64,000 bases of DNA from Loxodes magnus (GCA_946699065.1 CAMPDV010000216.1:124001-188000), one strand, 5' to 3'. Positions 1 to 13,821 are shown, numbered from the stretch's first letter. Notes: generated by a model not told the origin, from the letters alone. Numbers and translations are program-made.

Positions 1-1130
1 AGTTATATAAAGTCTAAAATTAACTTTAAAAATAGCTTCTAAAATATTTCAGCTAAAGAAACAAATTTTACTTCAATTGGTATTAAATAAAATAATTTAA
101 AACTTTAATAACCTTAAGCAATCATAAAATGTGGCTGTAATAAGGAACTAGAATAAATATAAAAAATAAAATATTAAAAATAAGAAATAAAAGCTTGATA
201 TGTATAGTAAAAGGTACTAATTTGAGACCACCTAGTTAATCTGAAAAAGGGATAATACATTATAAAATAGTCCTTTGATATTTCTTTTTAACTTTATATG
301 TAAAACTATTAATTGAAGATTCGAGAGTTAATTTACAAAGTAAAGGATAAATCTAGTTTAAATATAGTAAAGGGTGTATATGCGTATTATCTAGATTTTT
401 CTAATTAAATTAGTATAAAGTAAGCAACAAAAGCATAAGCTACTAGTCTTATAAAATATCTACAATCTAATTTTTTTATTATGGTTAAGAATGACTTACT
501 ATAAAGGATATAAAAAGGTTTAAGTTACCATTTGTTAAATTTCATTATAAAAAGGTAATAAATATAGCTACTAAGCTTTGTTTTATATAAAAGAATAAGT
601 TCATAAGAACATAAAGTTGCAGTATTTTAATTATAAAAACTAAATTTAAAATATTTGGGTAGAAGAGTTATTTTTTAGTTTTGAATAGATATATAATAAT
701 AAAAAGCGAAAGTGAGCTTTAGCTATTATTTTTAGAATCAGTAATCTAGTTAAGTTATTAGTATGTAAGATCTACTAAGGAAAATCTTTTAGTTAAGTCA
801 AGGAAGAAAAACTTTAGAAAACTTAATCATACATTCAACGCGATTCTGAGTGAAGATTTAAGTAAGAAAAATCCCAAATTTATTAACCTTATAGAGTTTT
901 ATAATAATCAAGGAGAATCTAACTAATTCTAAAATAAATATGAATCACATAAATTTATTTGACTGAAAGTGTAAAATTATTGTAAGTAATCTATTTAAAT
1001 AATGCAGGTATGTCTGTATTCAGCTATTTCGTATTAATAGTTCTTAGATAGTGCTATTAGAGATTCTAATTTAAGTTGGAAAAAAGAAAAAATAATTGTC
1101 TTTAAGTTCAATATGAAATAATGTAATATA
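1..1130 (+). repeat. Repeat A, copy 1 (left edge of segment E1)
   Basis: This 1.1 kb AT-rich block recurs as a direct copy at about 10975-12060 and as inverted copies at about 25560-26020 (truncated) and 39780-40990. Landmarks shared by the copies include the stretch around 300-420 (a GATTC-GAG-AGTTAATTTACAAAGTAAAGG-like run and GGGTGTATATGCGTATTATCTAG) and the stretch around 480-620. Copies differ by many point changes and small indels, so the duplications are not recent. I see no convincing reading frame. The two direct copies around E1 look LTR-like by position, but I did not find a primer-binding site, a polypurine tract or a reverse transcriptase between them; remnants of a tandem array explain them better. 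Confidence 0.7.
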
Positions 1131-1339
1131 CTTAAGATTATATGGGAAAATCCTGGTAAGTTGAGTATCAGAATGTTATAATTAAAGGAGTAATCATATG
1201 AAAAAGACTATAAATGCAGATGAATCTAATTTATGATTCAGATTCATTTAATGTATGCAAAAGACAAAATTTAGGATGTTAATTAGACTCTCACAGTTTC
1301 TTTATTTAAGTAATTTTTATCATAAAGGTTGAAAAAATT

Positions 1340-1700
1340 AGCTTTAAGTTTCCTTAAAACACTTCTTTTTGGAAAAAGGAAGAATTGCATTTATATTTTC
1401 AAAGAATATAGTTATAAGTTAAATGGTATCAATCAAGATATTTATCAATTCAAAAAGTTCATGTAAAGTCCTACATTGCAGTTGGCATCTAATCCATCAA
1501 GATAAGACCGAAAACAGTTGATTATAAAGCAAGATTTTTCAGTTAAGTTCAATCAATACTCTTGAAAATAAATTCAATTGGAACTTCTTTGCCCTCTAAT
1601 CTCCATTAAGCCAGCTATTAATTCAGTCCTTATAATTATCCAAGCAATTTTAATTCCCCTATTAATTTTAGCTTAAATCTCTTCAAAGTATATTTAAATA
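1340..1700 (+). pseudogene. Delta gene copy in E1, broken
   Basis: This is the counterpart of the minus-strand delta frame at 39310-39627. The stretch around residues CIYIFKEYSYKLNG is shared, and some substitutions relative to that copy are silent (for example TAC/TAT). A one-base deletion near 1450 relative to the E3 copy breaks the frame, and several further small indels follow. No function can be assigned. Confidence 0.4.
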
Positions 1701-2469
1701 GAAAAATAAAGCTAAACAAGGTATAAATTAATAAAATAGCAACCACAAAAAAAATTTGTTATATGCAAGCTCAAGTAAAAATAATTTGAGCCTAATTAGC
1801 CTTTATTTAAATAACATTTTACCCTCTAGAAATTAATTTAAGCAAGTAGATATTTATGAAGCATGCTACACATTTAATATCACGACATTTCATTAGTAAT
1901 TTCTTTGATAAGGTTATGAAAGCAAATGAGAGATAACTAAAAAAAAGTTAAATGAATTAGATTTTTTATGTGTATGAAAAGCAAGAAATATGAGGAGATC
2001 TATGAAATGGATTTTTGGCAAGTTTAAAAGGTGTAGACTAATTAAGATGATCTTAGACTTTCAATAGCCAGTTTAATTACCTAGTTTTTATTAAACCAAT
2101 GAAGAATTTCTAATAAACACATATTTAAAAGCATAGATATCAGTTAATAGATATTATATTATAAATAATACCAAACATTTTCAAAAGGAAAATTAGATCT
2201 TCTAGTTATAAGCTAAAATATTAACTTTTCACATTATTTCAATAAAATGAGATATAAAGTATATTGATGCTACTTTCAAGAGAAAATATGCAAAGTTAGC
2301 ATTTTTTATATTATAATAATTTTGCTATTCAAGGAAGTTAGATTAGTTTTGAGGATACATATCTATAATGCCTTAATTATATAATAAAATCTGCATTAAA
2401 TAATTGAATAAATTTTTATTTTTTAGTATGTTTTATATCCCTTTAAATGTATATATAATAAGACTCTAT

Positions 2470-3190
2470 CATCTTTGAAAAATTTATCTTCTGATAATTT
2501 TTCAAGCGAATTTCTAATAAATTGATGGCTCTTTAATCTAATCTAATTTAAATTATAAATAAACATTTGTCTTTGATTCTATTTTATTAGACTATATAGA
2601 TGTAATTTTCATATATATAATAGCAAATTAAAATTACTAAATAAATATGATTTTATTTCAATTTCATTTTTTTATTTATTTTTAAACAGAGAATTTGTAA
2701 CGCTTGATATTAAAAATCTCTTAGATTTTCGCTTTAATTACTCAAAATATCTCTATTTAAGAGGTATTACACCATTTATCATTTGTAATTCATTGCATAT
2801 GAAAAATTAGCTTTTGCTATTTATACCTAACTTACTTTTAATGCTCTATTATATTATATTATATTTAATTTATTTATTTATTATTATAACATATCACTTC
2901 AAAAAAGAGAAAGCAGCTAGTTTAGTTTCTAAGTAGCAGATTTCTGAAAATCTCTAATTTCTTGTTCTTAACCTCTTAATTAAATTACTTACCTCATTAG
3001 GATATTTTATTTCTAGCCTTTAATCTCAAATTCTTACCCTTATTTATCTCATGTAGCAGTAAAGAGATATTTTGCTCCTGTTTATCTTTTTAACTCTATA
3101 TTTAAGAGTATTGTGAGCACTTATCATCTATCACTCTATTTCTAACTCTTCATTTTATCTTCAATGTTTTTACTACCAATAAATAAAAGT
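2470..3190 (-). pseudogene. Gamma gene copy in E1, broken
   Basis: The minus strand carries the conserved gamma block: a Lys/Ile/Glu-rich stretch near 3190-3100 and the LKxYQxLSD...LSEDxF motif region near 2560-2480. Compared with E4 (62860-63600) the frame is interrupted by indels, for instance just after the shared GSK-x-x-E-D-K start of the block. It is best read as a decayed copy. Confidence 0.4.
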
Positions 3191-3599
3191 ATGATTCGCT
3201 ATTTAAAGTTGATATTTCTGTCTCCATTCCTAGGACTTATTTTTCCTCTTAATATAATTAATGCTATCTAATTAAATGTAGAAGCTAATTTATTAGATAA
3301 TTTACATTTAGGTAAAACACTAGAACTGCTCTGATCATAAAAGCCATATCCTAATAATTAGCCTTCTACCTTTTCTTACTTACATATAATCCCTAAGATC
3401 TTTATTTATATTTAACTATCTAACATATAAATACCTGGCTTGACTATCCATAATTACACCATTATTGGGTAATTAATTATACCTAACTTATTTGAATATC
3501 AAAAGGCTGTTTAGCAGATAATTAGTTGTAACCAAAGTCAAATTAAACTAGCATAATAAGTACTAAAATGCCAGGTAAAAAATGGACTAACTTGGTAAG

Positions 3600-5440
3600 A
3601 TCTAATAAGGGGTTTATGAATGATTAGAGTAAATAAAAAGCAGAAAAGTAAGAACTTAGTTTCATATTTTACATCCTCTGGTATAATAATAGAGTAGCAT
3701 CTAGAAACATAAATTTGCTTGTAATTTGCATGATAAAAAAATGAATTAAAGTTAAAAGAGTATATATAGTAAATCTAAAAAAGCTAAATATGCATTAATT
3801 TAAATAAAGCTTCTAGAATAAAACTAACAGCATATATGTTTGGCATATAAATCTAATTCATCGAATGCAAATAACCATATTACAGTACTAGGATAGTTAA
3901 AGTTAAGCAGATTTTTCCATTTATTGATGTATAATCCTTTTAAGATATCAAGTAGTTCTTACATTATAAACCATATTTAGCCTAAGTTTAAAAGTTATAT
4001 TGAAATTTGTAGTGTTAAAATTATATTAGGAATTAACGTTTTTATATAAATAGTTAATTAAAGAAAAAGGTTTATAAAAACCTATTTAAATACAACATAA
4101 AATGCAGGAATAAAGGGTATATCCTAAAATAGCTGTGAAGCCGTAATAGAAATCTATATCAATGCTTAGTCAAGTAAAGTCAAGGAAATCGCTAATTGAA
4201 GAATGTGAAGACTAAGGTTAAGAAATTAACTAGAGCTTAATAGAACTGGAGGAGGAAAGAAAGTTTGCAAGCTAGGTAATTAATTAGTAACATGTGAGGA
4301 ATAGAGTTCATAATCTGAAGCATTTAAAAGTAAAACGTATTCTAGATAAGTGGCATCACATGCTCCAGATGGACTTTGCTGTAAATTAAAGAGACAATGA
4401 ATAGCCTTAAGTTGGAGATTTGAAAATATTGAGATAGTATAAGCTAAGTAAAAATATGAAAAATCAATCTTCTAGTGAGAAATAGCTCATTCCATGTTAT
4501 TAGCAAAACAATTCTTTACTTACTTCAAATTATAAGTATTAAATAATACTTTAAGATAAAAAAGTAAATTAAAAGGAGATCTTACAGGGAATTTAAAATG
4601 GATAATTAAATGCAATACAATAGAGAAAGTATTAAGAAATAAGTTATTTAGATTCTTAGGAAGAAATCTTAGAGTAAAAATAATATTCTGACTTTGTAAT
4701 TAAGAATTTTTAAACTCTCTAGAAATAAATTAAAAGCTTGCGAAATTCAAAATAAAAAGGTAAAAATCTTTTGGTATAAAATGAGAACAATTAAATGGAA
4801 GACTCACTGGATAATCTATCTTCTATTGAATTAGCGTGAAATGAAAAATCAAGCACATCATTTTCATAATTTTATATAAAAAAGGATTATTTTTCAATTT
4901 CTGACACTGTTAGTGCTAAAAGTTCCTCAAAATCTTGGATCAATTAAACTTTCAATTTTAATTCTTATGTAATAAGCTCTTCATGATAAAGTTACGGAGA
5001 TTAAGCAAGTTTTAGTCAAGCTAGTTGCAAATTAAAAGACAAATGGTCAACTAAATAGATGGAGTGTTTTTTTCTCTGCATAATGGTTTTAATATCTTCT
5101 TACTTTTATTTGATAGTGAAAGGATGAAACAGCAAAACTTAATTATATATAATTTATATTTCTCAAAATCTTCCTAACTTATTAATAAAAATTACTAGGT
5201 ATGCATGATTATTATTAGCTTTTATTAAACATTATTAAAATAAAAAGTTAAGCTTGTATATTTCTAGAATAATCTCGCTAAGATAAAGATAAAGAAATTA
5301 TAAATGGAAGTATAATTTTAAGGATCATTAATTGAGTCAAGAATCGTTGCATATAGCTCACTATCTTTAATTATTTAAGTTGCTATGATAACTTGAAATC
5401 CTAAGATATAACTTAATATATCTAAGCTTTGGTTAGTTTT
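3600..5440 (-). pseudogene. Beta gene copy in E1, decayed
   Basis: This block is homologous to beta in E2 (30795-32282). The best preserved part is around 4800-5050, the counterpart of the ELLALTESGLEKEFF region of beta. The first third of the gene, including the start region, is not recognisable beyond about 5440, and there are numerous indels downstream. Treated as a relic. Confidence 0.45.
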
Positions 5441-7391
5441 GAAATTACTTATTTAAACCTTTTCTGGCTATTAGTGTTTTTAATATTTATTATTTTTAAA
5501 TACATTAAGAAAATAACCTTTTAAGAAAATCTATTATCAATTATTATTTTAAATATCTTCATTTAAAGAGAAAATTATTAAAACAAAATTTGAATAAAAT
5601 AGAATTGAGGGTTTACAAAATAACTTTATTCATTAAAGACTTTTTTATTTTATTCCTTCATCATATGGTTTCTTTTAAGCTTAGTAATCTCATATCTATA
5701 AAGCATTAACCTTCATAAAATCAATATTAAGTTTTCTTTCCTTCTTATGTTTTATTAAAAGTACTTGGTTGTCTTAAAGATCTTAAAGGGATCAACAAAT
5801 AAATTCTCAATATCAGCAAAGAAAATAACGAAGGATAACAAAATAATTCAGTAAGACTCAGATTCAAAACCTTTTTCTAACAATCATAAGTGAGACCATC
5901 TACAGAACAGCTAAAAAATATTAGCATAGGCAGGGGTACATTTTAAAAAGAAGGGAAACAAAGCCTAGACAGAACTATTGTATAAACTTATTTAAATCTC
6001 ATGCAAATAAAGATTGCATTATACATAAATCAATAAAAAGAATTATCAATCATAAAGTTTAATAATGCTTGACTTAAAGAAATTTAGTTATTTAATTAAG
6101 TTTAATTTAATTTTCATACCAAAATCGAATTAAAAAAAGGGAAATATATTTAGAAGTATGTATCCCAATTATCTACTAAAGTATATAGTAATTAGTTACT
6201 GTTTATTGTTATATTAATTATTAGTTTACATCCTTTTGAAATTTTAAGTTATGTTTTAATAGAAAATTCTAATGTCTTTATTTAAAGTAATTGATCATAG
6301 AGGATTATATGCAATTAAAGGATAATTTAAATTATCTAAATACATTGAAGTCTAAATGACTTCTCTGCAAGCATAATAACTAAAATCAGCTTTTAAGCTT
6401 AGACAAAGTTTTGCTTTTTTAGTATTAAAAACATCAATTTCCAGATAAATAAACAGAAAAATTGCAAGTGTTGAATAACTTTTATTAGATATATCTTCTA
6501 GTAATCTGATTAAAGATGAGTTATAAAATTAGAGGATATATACAACTATTAATAGCAGCAATGTTGATACTTCCTTAGCAATACTTTGCATATATTATCT
6601 ATATAATAGTTAGAAATTAAGCTTTTAATCTAAGTTTCGATGAAAATATAAGCTCATATTAATATCTTAATATTCACATTTGTATTAATTTGAAGATGAT
6701 TATCTAAGTATAAGATACTCGGGCTGAATGAGTGGAATATTAATTTTGCTTGTTATATTTTTAATATATTAAAAGGGAAATTTTAGGTTAAATAATAGAC
6801 ATGAAAAAGTAATAAAGTTAAGGTTATTATCTAATAATTAAAATCTAAAATCATAAAGTTGCAAATAATGCTTAAATAGAGACTAGCTATTAAGATTCTT
6901 TACCTATTTATTTTATAATTATTAAACAATATATCCCTTTAAATATGCTCCAGCTAGTAGAAGTAAAGCCTTTATTATATAAAGTTTAGTTCCTTGTTCG
7001 CAAAGTTTATAATTGACTGTATATTTAAAATTAAGCTATTTAATACAAATCCTTTAATAAATTTTACCTATGCTAGTCATTTTGCTTAACGATATTATCA
7101 GTTATTTAATATGTTTAATCATTTTGCATCATTCTTATGTATTTATCTGACACTTTTAATATCTTCTTCCTCTTTGATACTCATTTAGTGAATCCTATTG
7201 AAGCATATGTTAGCTATATCGACATTTTAGGTTCTAATAGTTTTTGATTTTAGTTATAAAATAAATAGAAACATTTATAAACTCTAAGAAAATAAGGAAA
7301 TAGGAGTTTAAAATTAGAATACGAAACAAAAGAGAGGATTTTGATTAAAAATAAGTTAAAAATTAAGTATAATTGTTCGTAAGCGAATTGG

Positions 7392-8378
7392 TCATGTACA
7401 GGCTACTAGGTAAAAATAAAATAGAAATAAAATTGCCAAGCAAAAAAGCAAGAAAGCTACATAGTCAGATTCTTTTTTGTTTCCTTCTTCAGAAGCTTCT
7501 TTCTCGTTTTCTTCTTCATTATTTTGAAGCTATAAATTAGAGAATATTCTATCACTAGAAAATCATTCTTAATTTGACTGAGATATTGAAGTACTTTCTT
7601 TGCTAATAATGCTAAGATTGGTAAATGAGCTTTAATTTTATAAAGGTTAAGTGCTATTTGCTTTTCTAATTATTTCATTCACTTGTTCTAGGGGTACTTA
7701 GCTACCCTTTACCAAGATTTATTTATTAGGTATGTTTTTCAAATCTGTTAAGTTTCTTTCCTTTAGCTTTTTTGTTTAACTACAAGGAATAAACCATTAT
7801 GAAGTCATAAACTTTTTCCAATCTTATGCTTCTTAATATTCCATTGCTATCGAGCTTATATTACCAACTTTAGCTTTTAGTTTGCTTTATTTTTATTATT
7901 AGAGTGCTTAAACTTTGCTAGCTGGTATTTTTTAATTAACATATTGAGAGCTATTCCAAATAGACTAGCTTTAATTACTTCTTATTTTAGGGGTGGATTC
8001 TGAATCCTTTGAGATAAATCTCTTATTTTAACTTTTCTTATTCATGTTTTGATTTAGACTCTTTAAATTTCCTTTAAAAGGTTGTTCCAAGACTTTAAGC
8101 CTTTCAGTATAGACCGTTCCATCATCAGCATAGTAATCATCGCAAATTTATCGTATCTTTTAATGCTATAAGTTCTAAGTTTCAGCACCTTTGAAGCCTT
8201 TCTATTCCACCTTGCTTTTAAGCTTTTACTCGGAGCCTTTCTCCTCATAACTCGTCCATAACCAGCATGCCTTACCTTATTTACCCAAAGAAAGACCCCT
8301 TTTCTTTAGTTCCAAAGTCTCCTAGTTTTTTCTTGTAGATATGCGTTTTAGGTATTCATCCGAATTCTGTTTCTGCAT
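7392..8378 (-). CDS. Gene alpha, copy 1: Myb/SANT-like, C-terminal membrane-anchored protein (328 aa)
   Basis: The frame is open from ATG at 8378 to TGA at 7394-7392 with TAA/TAG read as Gln and one internal TGA (codon 272) read as Trp. Total length is 987 nt, identical to alpha copies 2 and 3 although this copy has compensating small indels near the N-terminus. Residues about 40-85 (ACWLWTSYEEK ... KIRQICDDYY) resemble a Myb/SANT repeat: Trp followed by Thr and an acidic cluster, then an R-x-x-x-C-x-x-aromatic ending about 41 residues later. A Ser/Gln/Lys-rich middle follows, then a very acidic stretch and a single C-terminal hydrophobic helix (YVAFLLFCLAILFLFYFYLV) ending at the stop. Protein divergence from copies 2 and 3 with preserved frame argues for function. 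The start is supported by the shared TTTTATAA(A)AAATG context. Family unknown; membrane-tethered DNA binder is inference. Confidence 0.75.
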
Positions 8379-10974
8379 TTTTTATAAAAAAATACTTAGA
8401 GCAATTTAAATTTCACTGAAGGTTTAATTATATTCATAACAAATTGAAAAGTCCTTGCTAGCTATATGCTCAATATGGAGTATAAATTAAAGGTAATTTA
8501 ATTATTAAACATTCACATTTAATCAAAGTATGCTGGTAACTATCGCCATAGAGTGAAACCATGATGTAAATAAATAGCTAAGAGAATATTACTAGTATTT
8601 TGAGAAGGACTGTAAAAGGGATATTGAAGGTAAGTAGTATTTTGAGTTGATCCATAACTAGGATGATAAACAACAGATGTAAATATGATTTCTTGTCACA
8701 TAATGTTTATTAATAGAATGGCTAAGAGAGAGATAAAGCGATATCATAATTAGTCAAATTTTAACGGCCAACAGCTTTAAGAAATAGAAAAATTGATACT
8801 TAAAACTGGTAAGGCTTATAAAAAATTATTGGCTAAATTTCTAGTAAGGGAAAGAATATTTAACTAAATAAGCTGAGCATTATATGAATAGAATAAGAGA
8901 GGCATGCTAGTAAAAAAGAGATATTGGTAATGCTTAGTGCTAGGAATTTTTTATTAAGATATTTTAATTAAATTTTTTACTTTGAGTATGTAATTTCGAG
9001 TTAGTTATTTTTTTAAGGGATATAAACATTTTAGATATCACTTTAAAAGAGTACCTTTAGTAAATGATTCCAGAAGCTTCATTGTAAATCCAAAAGTTAT
9101 AAAGACATTTATAAAGATTAACATATAGTACTTATGAAAAGCACGACAATTTGAATACTCTCCACTAGCAAGAAACTTTAACTTGCTATTATTGCAAATA
9201 AAAAATTGACAAATTATCTTATCAAATATATGAAAATCAACAAAACCTTAATATGAATCATATTCTACTAAATACAAATGTATTGTCTAAAGTCTTTGTT
9301 ATATTTCTTTCTGTTAATTTCCTAAGTAGAAACTCAAACTTTAATTAGTTTCAATAAATTATAATTAAGTCTCCTTAACATCTCTTCTAAGCATCAAATG
9401 CATTTCACCTGACTTTTATACTTTAAAGCTAATTTATCTACCAAATTTACTTATAATTTCTCCTAAATTGCATTGAATATTCACCATATAATATATTAAG
9501 TAGATTTCTATTTATTACAAGAGAATATTTTATTAAGCTTAATATAAAAAATAGAATATATTTGCACTTGGATCTTTAGATGAAATATTAATTCTAGATA
9601 CTATCATTTTCTTGTTAATCGGGTTTAGATTATGATTTAATACAGACATATAAGGTTAACTTAGGTTTAGTATATCAAGGTATTTGATTTAAATTTATTG
9701 ATTACTAATATGACTATTATTAACTGACTCTCTAGCAGAATTATTTAGAAAATCTCTTTAACTACATGTGAAGGTTAATTTCTATTATTAATTTTACTTT
9801 AATGAAAAAGGATCTTCAAATGTAATGCTTCGAAATATCAACCCTTTTAGCAATGCAGGTATCAAGACCCCATATGAAATGTTAGATGATTTGGCGAGAT
9901 ATGAAAATACCTCTATCAACCCGAATCTAAAATAGAAACCATTAACTATTTTCCAGGAACTTAAAAAAGATTATGAATTTAATTGTTGGTGATAAGTCTA
10001 GCAAGATAAATTATTTATCTATTTAATTAATAATTAAATCATTATAAGATAAGACATTATCAAGCTATATTAAAATGATAAGTGTAACTTATCCTTAAGT
10101 TTATATCATTTATTAAAAGATTAATTATTATTATGCTAGTTACTATTATTTTACCCTTACCAATACCTATATCTTTAGAATCATAATATCATCTTAAAGT
10201 TTTCCTGGTTGCTTCTTTCTATTCTTCTTAATCTTTCTTCTTGTGCTCAATTGAAGTAGCTATATTAATTAACTATTAGTCTATATATTTCTAGCTCAAT
10301 ATATTAATTTAATTATATCTGATAATAGTAGCTTATATTACTAGATACTTAAATAAATACCATTGTCTAAAGAATCCTATTAACTATTAGCTATATATCA
10401 TTATTTTCTTTTCCCTATGCAAGCAGATAACGTATCTACTTTTTCGATACTTTCAATACAGGAATTACTAAATCTAATATTCCGCTATTTGTCAGGTTTA
10501 TTGAAGTTGCTTTTAATAGTAAACCAGAGTAATTTAATCTACTCCTGATAAATAAAATCTTAAAATGATAATGATGTTGGTCTTAAAGACTCAAGCTACT
10601 TAGAGTAAAATCTCGGATATTCTAAATATAAATTTTCTTACCTTAAATATTAGACTCTTTAGTGGTTCTAGAGTCTAAAGATTCAAAAACTTAGTTTAAA
10701 AATTCTGACTCTTATATTAAATCTTTTGATTAATAGAAGTATTAAAGTTTAGCTATGCAAAGATATCCTTTGGCTAGAAATGTAGATATTAGTTTCCAAA
10801 CTGAAAAGTAAAGATAAAGAAATAGAAATCAAATTATTATGATAATGGTCTCTATATTAAAAAGTTGTGAGTAACAAAATAATCAAATGGAAATATATAA
10901 GGACTAGGAAAAAAGCTTATTAGATTAATTTAGGCAAAATTAATAGGCTAAAATTAAGAGTTTGAAGATAGGAC
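8379..10974. other. Gene-poor part of E1
   Basis: This stretch is homologous to 25.6-27.1 kb and 41.0-43.5 kb but shows no frame with convincing codon structure. It probably contains the alpha upstream region. A short poorly conserved stretch at 8380-8460 is the counterpart of the leader found before alpha in E2 and E3. Confidence 0.4.
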
Positions 10975-12060
10975 AATTTAAATTATAAAAAGACTAAAAC
11001 TAACTTTAAAATAACTTCTGTTATTAGTAGATCTAATTTTTGCTTCTATAAGTATTAAATAAAATAATTTAATCCTTTAATAATCTTTACCAAACATAAA
11101 ATATGACTATAATAAGAGAACTAGAATTAAAAAAAACTAATTATTAATAATTGAGAAATAGGAGCTTTATATGTATATCAATAGGTTCTAATTTGAGACC
11201 ACCTAGTTAATCTGAAAAAGGGAATAAATAAATTAAAAAATAGTTCTTTGAAATTTCCTTTTAACTTGTCATTTAAAACTATATTAATTGAAGATTCTAG
11301 AGTTAATTTACAAAGTAAAGGATAAATCTAGTTTAAATATATTAAAGGGTGTATATGCGTATTATCTAATTTCTTCTAATTAAATTAGTATAAAGTAAAC
11401 AACAAAGGATAAGCTACTAGTCTTATAAAATATCTATAATCTAATTTTTTTATTATGGTTAAAAATAACTACTATAAAGGATATAAAAAGGTTAAGTTAC
11501 TATTTACTTATTTCATCATAAAAGGGTAATAAATATAGCTATTAAGCTTTGCTTTATATAAAAAGACTAAGCTTATATGAACATCAAGTTGCAATATTTT
11601 AATTTTAAAAATCATATTTAAAATATTTGAGTAGGATTTTAGTCTAATAAATATATAATGATAAAAAAGAAATAAAGCTTTAGGTATTACCTTTAGAATG
11701 AGTAGTTTAATTAAGTTATTAGTATGTAAGACCTATTAAGAAAAATTATTTTAGTTAAATCAGAGAAAAAAACAGCAAAAAACTTAATCATGGCATTTCT
11801 ATATTCAACGCGAATTTGAGTAAAAGAATCCCAAATTTATTAAAATTATAGAGTTTTATGATGATCAGTGAGAATCCAACTATTACTAACTAAACATGAA
11901 TCAAATAAATTTATTTAACTAAAAGAGTAAAAATATTGCTATTAATCTGTCTACATAATACAGGTATAACTATATACAGCTATTTAGTATTTATATTTCT
12001 TAGATAGTGTTATTAGAGATTCTAATTTAAGTTGGAAAATTAGAAATAAAAAAATATAAA
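10975..12060 (+). repeat. Repeat A, copy 2
   Basis: A direct copy of 1-1130, with about the same length and order of landmarks, including the GATTC-AGTTAATTTACAAAGTAAAGG stretch and GGGTGTATATGCGTATTATCTA. Homology stops near 12060 and the delta block that follows A in copy 1 is missing here. This marks the right edge of segment E1. Confidence 0.7.
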
Positions 12061-13056
12061 ACTTAGAAAAAACATAAATGTTGAAGATTAAAAAACAGAA
12101 TATTATTTAAAAAACTAAGAGAATAACTCCCAAAATTAACTTTTAGAAAAGCAAGGAAGGAAGTAAATATGAAGGATATAAAAGGGTAAAAGTAAAGAAA
12201 ATTATAAAAATGGATAAGAGAACGAAGGTTAACTTAAAAATGATTAAAAGTAGAAATATCAAATTTAAAATTTGAAGATAATGAAAAATAGGGAAAAAGA
12301 CGATGAATTAATTTTAAAATAAAAAAAATTATAAAGTAAAAGAAGATTCGAAAAATAATATTAGATAGAAATAATAATGATTTTTTAAACATTTATATCT
12401 CTTCAATACCTTATAAATTATTGGTCAAAAATCTCGTTTGATTAGTTTAAATTTTTATTTCCAACTTAATGTTAAGTATACAATCTTAATTATGTTTAAG
12501 TGTTCTTGATTTTTTTTATAATTTATATATCCTCTCTATCTCTTATGCTTAATTTAAATTAATGAAGATATGATTGGATATTCTGTAATTTTAATTAGAA
12601 AAAGATTCAAATTACAAAGCTTAAAAGATATTAATTATACTCCAATTTATAATTATTCAAATATACCTGGAGATATATAATATTTTTATTGAGATTTATC
12701 TAAATTTATTCAAGATTTAACTATTTTTATAAATTCCTCTTACTGCTTTGTTGGTTTATTTTATATTGCTTACTTTTCAAATTTTTTAAATAGTTAATTT
12801 ATTAGAAATGTGCTTACAATTATCTTTATATTAATAAAAAGATTTTATGCTTTTTATGAACTTAATTTATTTTAGCTACTTATTAATTTATATAGTTATA
12901 ATCAAGATTATAATTTGAAACCTTTTAAGTGAAAATCTTTTTATTGAAAATTAATCCAAAGCAAACTTTCAATTTTTTGTTATTTCATCTTAATAAATTA
13001 ATTTAAACGGAAGCTATCAAATTTAATTTAAAGATTATATTTATTAACTTTTATAT
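12061..13056. other. AT-rich spacer without recognised gene
   Basis: Extremely AT-rich sequence with long A- and T-tracts. I see no frame with coding-like codon-position GC, no tRNA and no repeat shared with the rest of the window. Confidence 0.5.
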
Positions 13057-13330
13057 TTTGAGGATAGCTGAGCTACGCCATGCTGCGCTATCTGATTACC
13101 TCTTAACTAATATTACGGGGATATTCTGCTTCTGATTTTCTGCGTACAAAGATCGCTATGTGTATTCAATGAACATTCTATGATCATAGACTTCAAGCCC
13201 CTATCGAATTCGGACAATCTCAAGAAACCTTTCCTTCAAGATCTTAAATCCAGCCAGGGGTTTTCCTATGAATTGAAGATATAATCAGAAGTTCAAAATC
13301 TTGCTCCCACCATTATTTTAAATATTTTGA
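13057..13330. other. GC-rich island with terminal hairpin, function unknown
   Basis: A sharp rise in GC content in an AT desert. It opens with an inverted repeat at 13063-13092 (GATAGC ... GCTATC, with AGC/GCT nested inside) containing the words CTACGC and CTGCGC. The rest (13100-13320) is balanced in composition and could be either a non-coding RNA on either strand or part of an exon; I could not fix a frame. The same two words recur in the hairpin at 14044-14077, so the two hairpins may bracket one 1 kb unit. Confidence 0.35.
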
Positions 13331-13640
13331 ATATGACATAATAATAAAGAATTTATTTAAATGAAATAGATTATTTTTGAGAAATCAGTCTCTTTATTTA
13401 TATGTTTAAGATATTTTTTCTTAGCAAATTTTTAGACAAATAGATGTTATAAAAATTGATTATGCTAAACTTTTGATCTCATTTCAATTTCTTACCTTAT
13501 ACTTTTTATTGTTTCCACTCTTATTATAAAAGGGAACTTTTATAAAATTTCAGTTTTAATATTATTTAAATCATTTTTCTCTTTATACCTTTTTTAAGTG
13601 AAAAATCACTTTTATTAGGATATTTTTTAAAACCGCCAAA

Positions 13641-13765
13641 GTTGTTCGAAGGTGAACAACAAGGTCATCTTCATCAGAGGATGGGGAAGTTAAGTACCCA
13701 TTTTCGACTTTATGTCTTCCTCTGCTTTGGTTTGGCCTCGAGACATAAGATTCTTAGACCTTCGA
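13641..13765 (+). ncRNA. Structured RNA-like element, copy 1
   Basis: The sequence can fold extensively: hairpin GTTGTTC/GAACAAC (13641-13660), a closing stem AAGGTC (13661-13666) with GACCTT (13757-13762), inside it CAGAGG with CCTCTG, and within that two hairpins, TGGG/CCCA and GAC/GTC. The CAGAGG ... CCTCTG part recurs in copy 2 with the pairing preserved. The GGGGAAGTTAAG-like run recalls the internal region of 5S rRNA, but the remainder does not match 5S. No known RNA family is recognised and the transcribed strand is unknown. Confidence 0.4.
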
Positions 13766-13821
13766 CACTGGCTTGGCTTAGTTTATTTTTAATTCTGGAA
13801 CTAAAAAGAAATAATATTGAG

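Larger units (their letters stand above)
1190..10975 (-). repeat. Repeated segment E1 (reverse orientation, order delta-gamma-beta-alpha on the plus axis)
   Basis: This is a 10 kb segment homologous in inverse orientation to E2 (26020-33420) and E3 (39310-49990). From left to right it holds the delta block, gamma block, beta block, then alpha, then flank and repeat A copy 2. Homology is strongest at alpha (7392-8378) and patchy elsewhere. The beta and gamma frames are broken here while alpha is intact, which suggests selection or gene conversion acting on alpha alone. Boundaries are approximate because they were judged by eye. Confidence 0.7.

Noticed and set aside
8063-8248. Standard-code ORF of 61 codons starting MRRKAPSK on the minus strand
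   Set aside because: It is a shifted-frame shadow of gene alpha; the true frame gives EEKGSEQKLKSKVEQKG-type sequence conserved in three copies.
1-12060. LTR retrotransposon, suggested by the direct A repeats at both ends of E1
   Set aside because: No reverse transcriptase, integrase, primer-binding site or polypurine tract was seen, and A occurs in other arrangements (inverted, joined to delta) elsewhere in the window.
13671-13720. 5S rRNA gene or pseudogene, from the GGGGAAGTTAAG run
   Set aside because: Only the short run matches; box C, terminal stem and length of 5S do not.
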